25,981 nt of DNA from Methylocystaceae bacterium (GTDB lineage: Bacteria > Pseudomonadota > Alphaproteobacteria > Rhizobiales > Beijerinckiaceae): contig PLZT01000651.1 in the NCBI GenBank assembly GCA_003152255.1, positions 1-25,981 of the forward strand. Reading direction: 5' to 3'. Below the pieces are notes generated by a model. The model worked only from the letters and a program-made list of their open reading frames with translations. It was not told where the DNA came from and searched no databases. Position numbers and translations under genes: made by a program. Positions 22,789 through 25,981 of the stretch are shown one piece after another (the stretch's first letter is position 1; every line of letters begins with the position of its first letter).

Positions 22789-23768
22789 CGGCCGCCGCTT
22801 TCGACCCCGCGCCAATAATCGAGCAGCGATTGCAGCATATCGTCGATCGTATGCCGCTGGCGCCAACCGGTGGTTTCGCGCAGCTTCGTCGCGTCGCAGG
22901 CGATGGTCGGGATGTCGACCGCCGAGGGGCGCAGCAGCGCGGGGTCGACTTGCGTTTCGAACGGTCTTGTCGCGCGCGCGCGCAAGCGATCCAGCAGGTC
23001 GCCGATGGTGTGCGGCTGGCCGGAGGCGATGTTGAAGACGCTCACGCGATCCGGCAGTTCGGGCGCCTTCGCGATTAGAGCCCGATAGGCCGCGACGACA
23101 TCGCGCACATCGAGGAAATCGCGGGCTTTCGAAAGGTCGCCGACCCGCAGCTCCGGCTCCTTGCGTCCAGCTTCGATCGCGGCGATCTGCGCGGCGAAGG
23201 AGGACAGCACAAAGCTCTTTTCGCTCTGGCGCGGCCCGGAATGATTGACGGGACGCGCGATCACGAGGCGCGATCGCGGCCCCAGCACATCCGCCAGCGC
23301 TCCCTCGGCCGCGATTTTCGATCGCCCATAGGCGTCGAGCGGTCGCGGCGGCGCGTCTTCGGCGGCCATGCCGTCGTTGAGGCTCGCGCCATAGACCGAA
23401 ACGCTGGAGGCGAACAGCGCCAAAGTCTCGGGGGCGTGACGGGCGAGCGCGCTCGCCAGATTGAAGCTGCCGAAAAAATTCGCGCGCCAGGTTTGTTCGG
23501 CGGCGTCCAGCGCCCTGCCGATCGACGCCTGTCCGGCGAGATGCACGACGAGATCGGGGCGCAGCGACGCGACGATGTCGTCGATCGCGCCGGCGTCGAG
23601 CAGATCGCCGGCGACCGGCGTCCAGGCCGAATCCGCGGTGGCGGGCGAGTCGTGCAGCGTAAGCAGCGCGCGCCGCGCTCGCGGATAATCCGCCGCCAAC
23701 AGCGGAGCGATATACGAGCCGACGAAACCCGCGCCGCCCGTCAATAAGATACGCTCGAAAACCGCCAT
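22785..23768 (-). CDS. rmd: GDP-6-deoxy-4-keto-D-mannose reductase (Rmd-like NAD-dependent epimerase/dehydratase)
   Basis: This 327-residue extended short-chain dehydrogenase has the nucleotide-binding TGGAGFVGS (10-18), an active-site SSVSVYG (121-127) and the catalytic pair Y147/K151 (AYGRSK). Rmd-type blocks are RPVNHSGPRQ, FVLSSFAAQIAAIEAG, RVGDLSKARDFLDVRDVV and FNIASGQPHTIGDLL. Rmd reduces the Gmd product to GDP-D-rhamnose. The neighbouring gmd and the absence of an fcl-like epimerase/reductase make this call more likely than GDP-L-fucose synthase. The start ATG 23768 has gggag upstream. It lies 186 bases after gmd and overlaps the glycosyltransferase start by 4 bases. Confidence 0.85.
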   Translation of the reverse strand: MAVFERILLTGGAGFVGSYIAPLLAADYPRARRALLTLHDSPATADSAWTPVAGDLLDAGAIDDIVASLRPDLVVHLAGQASIGRALDAAEQTWRANFFGSFNLASALARHAPETLALFASSVSVYGASLNDGMAAEDAPPRPLDAYGRSKIAAEGALADVLGPRSRLVIARPVNHSGPRQSEKSFVLSSFAAQIAAIEAGRKEPELRVGDLSKARDFLDVRDVVAAYRALIAKAPELPDRVSVFNIASGQPHTIGDLLDRLRARATRPFETQVDPALLRPSAVDIPTIACDATKLRETTGWRQRHTIDDMLQSLLDYWRGVESGGR

Positions 23769-23843
23769 TGAGACTCCCGCGGCGAAGTTTCGCCAGCCCT
23801 ATCGCCAAACCCTCGATGGATCGGACGCTCGATCCCTAGCGCG

Positions 23844-23877
23844 CCTTCCGCTCGGATGAAGTCGTCCGAGCGGAAGG
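23844..23877. terminator. Perfect 13-bp hairpin between gmd and rmd
   Basis: The arms ccttccgctcgga (23844-23856) and tccgagcggaagg (23865-23877) pair perfectly around an 8-base loop. In the gmd-to-rmd transcription direction, the bases after it are gcgctaggga, not a T-tract. It may partially separate the two genes or act as a repeat-type mRNA structure. Confidence 0.5.
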
Positions 23878-23953
23878 AGATCACGCAAAATCAAATTGCT
23901 GGAGCAAGTTCTGATCGCAACGGTCTGTCAACTTTCGCGAAACTCGCTCTAGC
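23878..23953. other. Non-coding block after gmd, candidate dispersed repeat
   Basis: This AT-richer stretch (agatcacgcaaaatcaaatt, then gctggagcaagttctgatcg, then a segment ending in actcgctctag) has no ORF support and abuts the hairpin at 23844-23877. The wording resembles an intergenic repeat I recall from Beijerinckiaceae/Methylocystaceae-type genomes, but this is memory only and no second copy occurs in the window. Confidence 0.3.
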
Positions 23954-23954
23954 G

Positions 23955-25231
<1,277 letters not shown>

Positions 25232-25570
25232 TCAGGACGCCTTGGGGGGCACGACGCCGCCGGGGGTCGCCTTGTCGATTGCCGTGGGGAGGTGCTCGGC
25301 CCGATATTCGGCGGCCTTGTCGACGGGAATGCCGGTCGAGGCGGCGAGTTCCTTGAGCTTTTCGGAGCCGAGCGCCTTCTTGATGTCCTCGGCGCTGATC
25401 GGCAGATTGCTGCCGTTGCCAATCCAGGATTTGACCTGCGCGCCGTAGCCGGTCTTCTCGAGTTCGGCGATGACGCCGTCAATGCCGCCGTGCTTCTCGA
25501 CGTAACCCTTCACCAGCGACAAAGCCTCGGCGCCGATCACGCCGCCCAAAATACCATCAAGCAAACCCAT
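25232..25570 (-). CDS. YidB/DUF937-family small protein
   Basis: This 112-residue protein opens MGLLDGILGGVIG and has the family blocks TGYGAQVKSWIGNGSNLPIS (40-59), EDIKKALGSEKLKELAASTG (61-80) and the ending HLPTAIDKATPGGVVP (93-108). This is the standard YidB layout. Function is unknown; members are small, soluble and widespread in proteobacteria. ATG 25570 is preferred over an in-frame start at 25591, because AAGGAG lies 6 bases upstream and family members begin MGLLD. The downstream gap to gmd is 290 bases; the LOG-family gene ends 120 bases upstream. Confidence 0.9.
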   Translation of the reverse strand: MGLLDGILGGVIGAEALSLVKGYVEKHGGIDGVIAELEKTGYGAQVKSWIGNGSNLPISAEDIKKALGSEKLKELAASTGIPVDKAAEYRAEHLPTAIDKATPGGVVPPKAS

Positions 25571-25690
25571 GTCGTTCTCCTTATGCAACAAGCAGCGCGT
25601 CTCGGCGCGGCCGCGCTCAGTTAAGCAGCTTGCCGCGAAGGATCAATGGCGCCGCCCTCGCGTCCGCGACGGAAAAACTCGCGACGACCG

Positions 25691-25981
25691 CTATTGGTTG
25701 CAGCTACGCTGTTCGATCAACGGGTTGCCGGACTTCGCGCACCATCGCAAAATATCGCTCCAGATTTCCTCGGCGGTTTCGGCGTACCAGAGAAGCTCGC
25801 GGTCCTCGGGGTCGATGACGCCCTCGGAAACGAGAAAATCAAGATCTAATGCGCGCCGCCAATAGCGCTCGCCGACGAGAATGATCGGCATCGGCGCGAT
25901 CTTGCGGGTCTGCGCCAGCGTCAATGTCTCGAACAGCTCGTCCATGGTTCCAAAGCCGCCGGGGAAGGCGACCAATGCGCG
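25691..25981 (-). CDS. LOG-family (TIGR00730) protein, C-terminal part (cut by window end)
   Basis: The frame enters from the right edge and ends at a TAG at 25691, giving about 96 residues. It contains the catalytic LOG motif PGGFGTMDE directly after ALVAF, then TLAQTRKIAPMPIILVG and YWRRALDLDFLVSEGVI. LOG proteins release the free base from cytokinin-type nucleoside monophosphates or AMP-like nucleotides and were formerly labelled lysine decarboxylases. The arginine and GG-containing N-terminal half is outside the window, so completeness cannot be judged. No Met in this fragment is a true start: the frame continues to the last base. Confidence 0.88.
   Translation of the reverse strand, partial: RALVAFPGGFGTMDELFETLTLAQTRKIAPMPIILVGERYWRRALDLDFLVSEGVIDPEDRELLWYAETAEEIWSDILRWCAKSGNPLIEQRSCNQ

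Noticed and set aside
21358..23808. A continuous 816-codon minus-strand frame joining the rmd region to the glycosyltransferase
   Set aside because: Its first ~340 codons are out of frame with the clear Rmd protein and are Arg/Ala/Gly-rich nonsense. Real coding begins at ATG 22788, overlapping the rmd stop.

Overview
The window is high-GC chromosomal DNA with the gene content and protein style of an alphaproteobacterium, most likely in the Hyphomicrobiales (Rhizobiales). The assignment rests on the family resemblance of UbiE/UbiB, GlnE, the small outer-membrane beta-barrel protein and the YidB-like protein, plus several short palindromic intergenic repeats of the kind common in that group. 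A methylotroph or methanotroph lineage is possible, but nothing here proves it. I see no tRNA, rRNA, insertion sequence, prophage or CRISPR array.

Layout. (1) 1-1362, minus strand: the 5' part of ubiB and complete ubiE (ubiquinone biosynthesis), separated by a pair of perfect hairpin repeats. (2) 1450-8548, minus strand: a bidirectional NAD-reducing [NiFe]-hydrogenase operon transcribed hoxF-hoxU-hoxY-hoxH-hoxW, followed at 12 bases by a half-size ABC exporter. HoxF/HoxU form the NADH diaphorase, HoxY/HoxH the hydrogenase, and HoxW is the protease that matures HoxH. A large palindromic repeat sits between hoxH and hoxW. (3) 8760-14312, plus strand: glnE (control of glutamine synthetase), a secreted parvulin-type peptidyl-prolyl isomerase with a Lys/Ala/Asp/Pro tail, and argJ (arginine biosynthesis). 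(4) 14468-17518, minus strand: a TonB-dependent receptor preceded by a small secreted His/Cys-rich protein resembling DUF2946, a plausible metal-acquisition pair. (5) 17764-21161, minus strand: a secreted FKBP isomerase, an adenosine-kinase-type PfkB kinase, an outer-membrane beta-barrel protein with a good terminator, and an unrecognised multi-pass membrane protein. (6) 21358-24941, minus strand: gmd, rmd and a glycosyltransferase, expected to make GDP-D-rhamnose and transfer a sugar into a surface polysaccharide. (7) 25232-25981, minus strand: a YidB/DUF937 protein and the C-terminal part of a LOG-family protein cut by the window edge.

Most of the window is recognisable housekeeping or accessory metabolism. 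The points that deserve a second look are the receptor/DUF2946-like pair, the ABC exporter attached in frame behind hoxW, the palindrome inside the hox operon, a phased 13-bp triplicate repeat upstream of argJ, and an 11-bp-period heptamer repeat in the promoter region of the outer-membrane protein. I found no clear evidence of a wholly new system. High GC gives many long antisense ORFs, which I treated as shadows.
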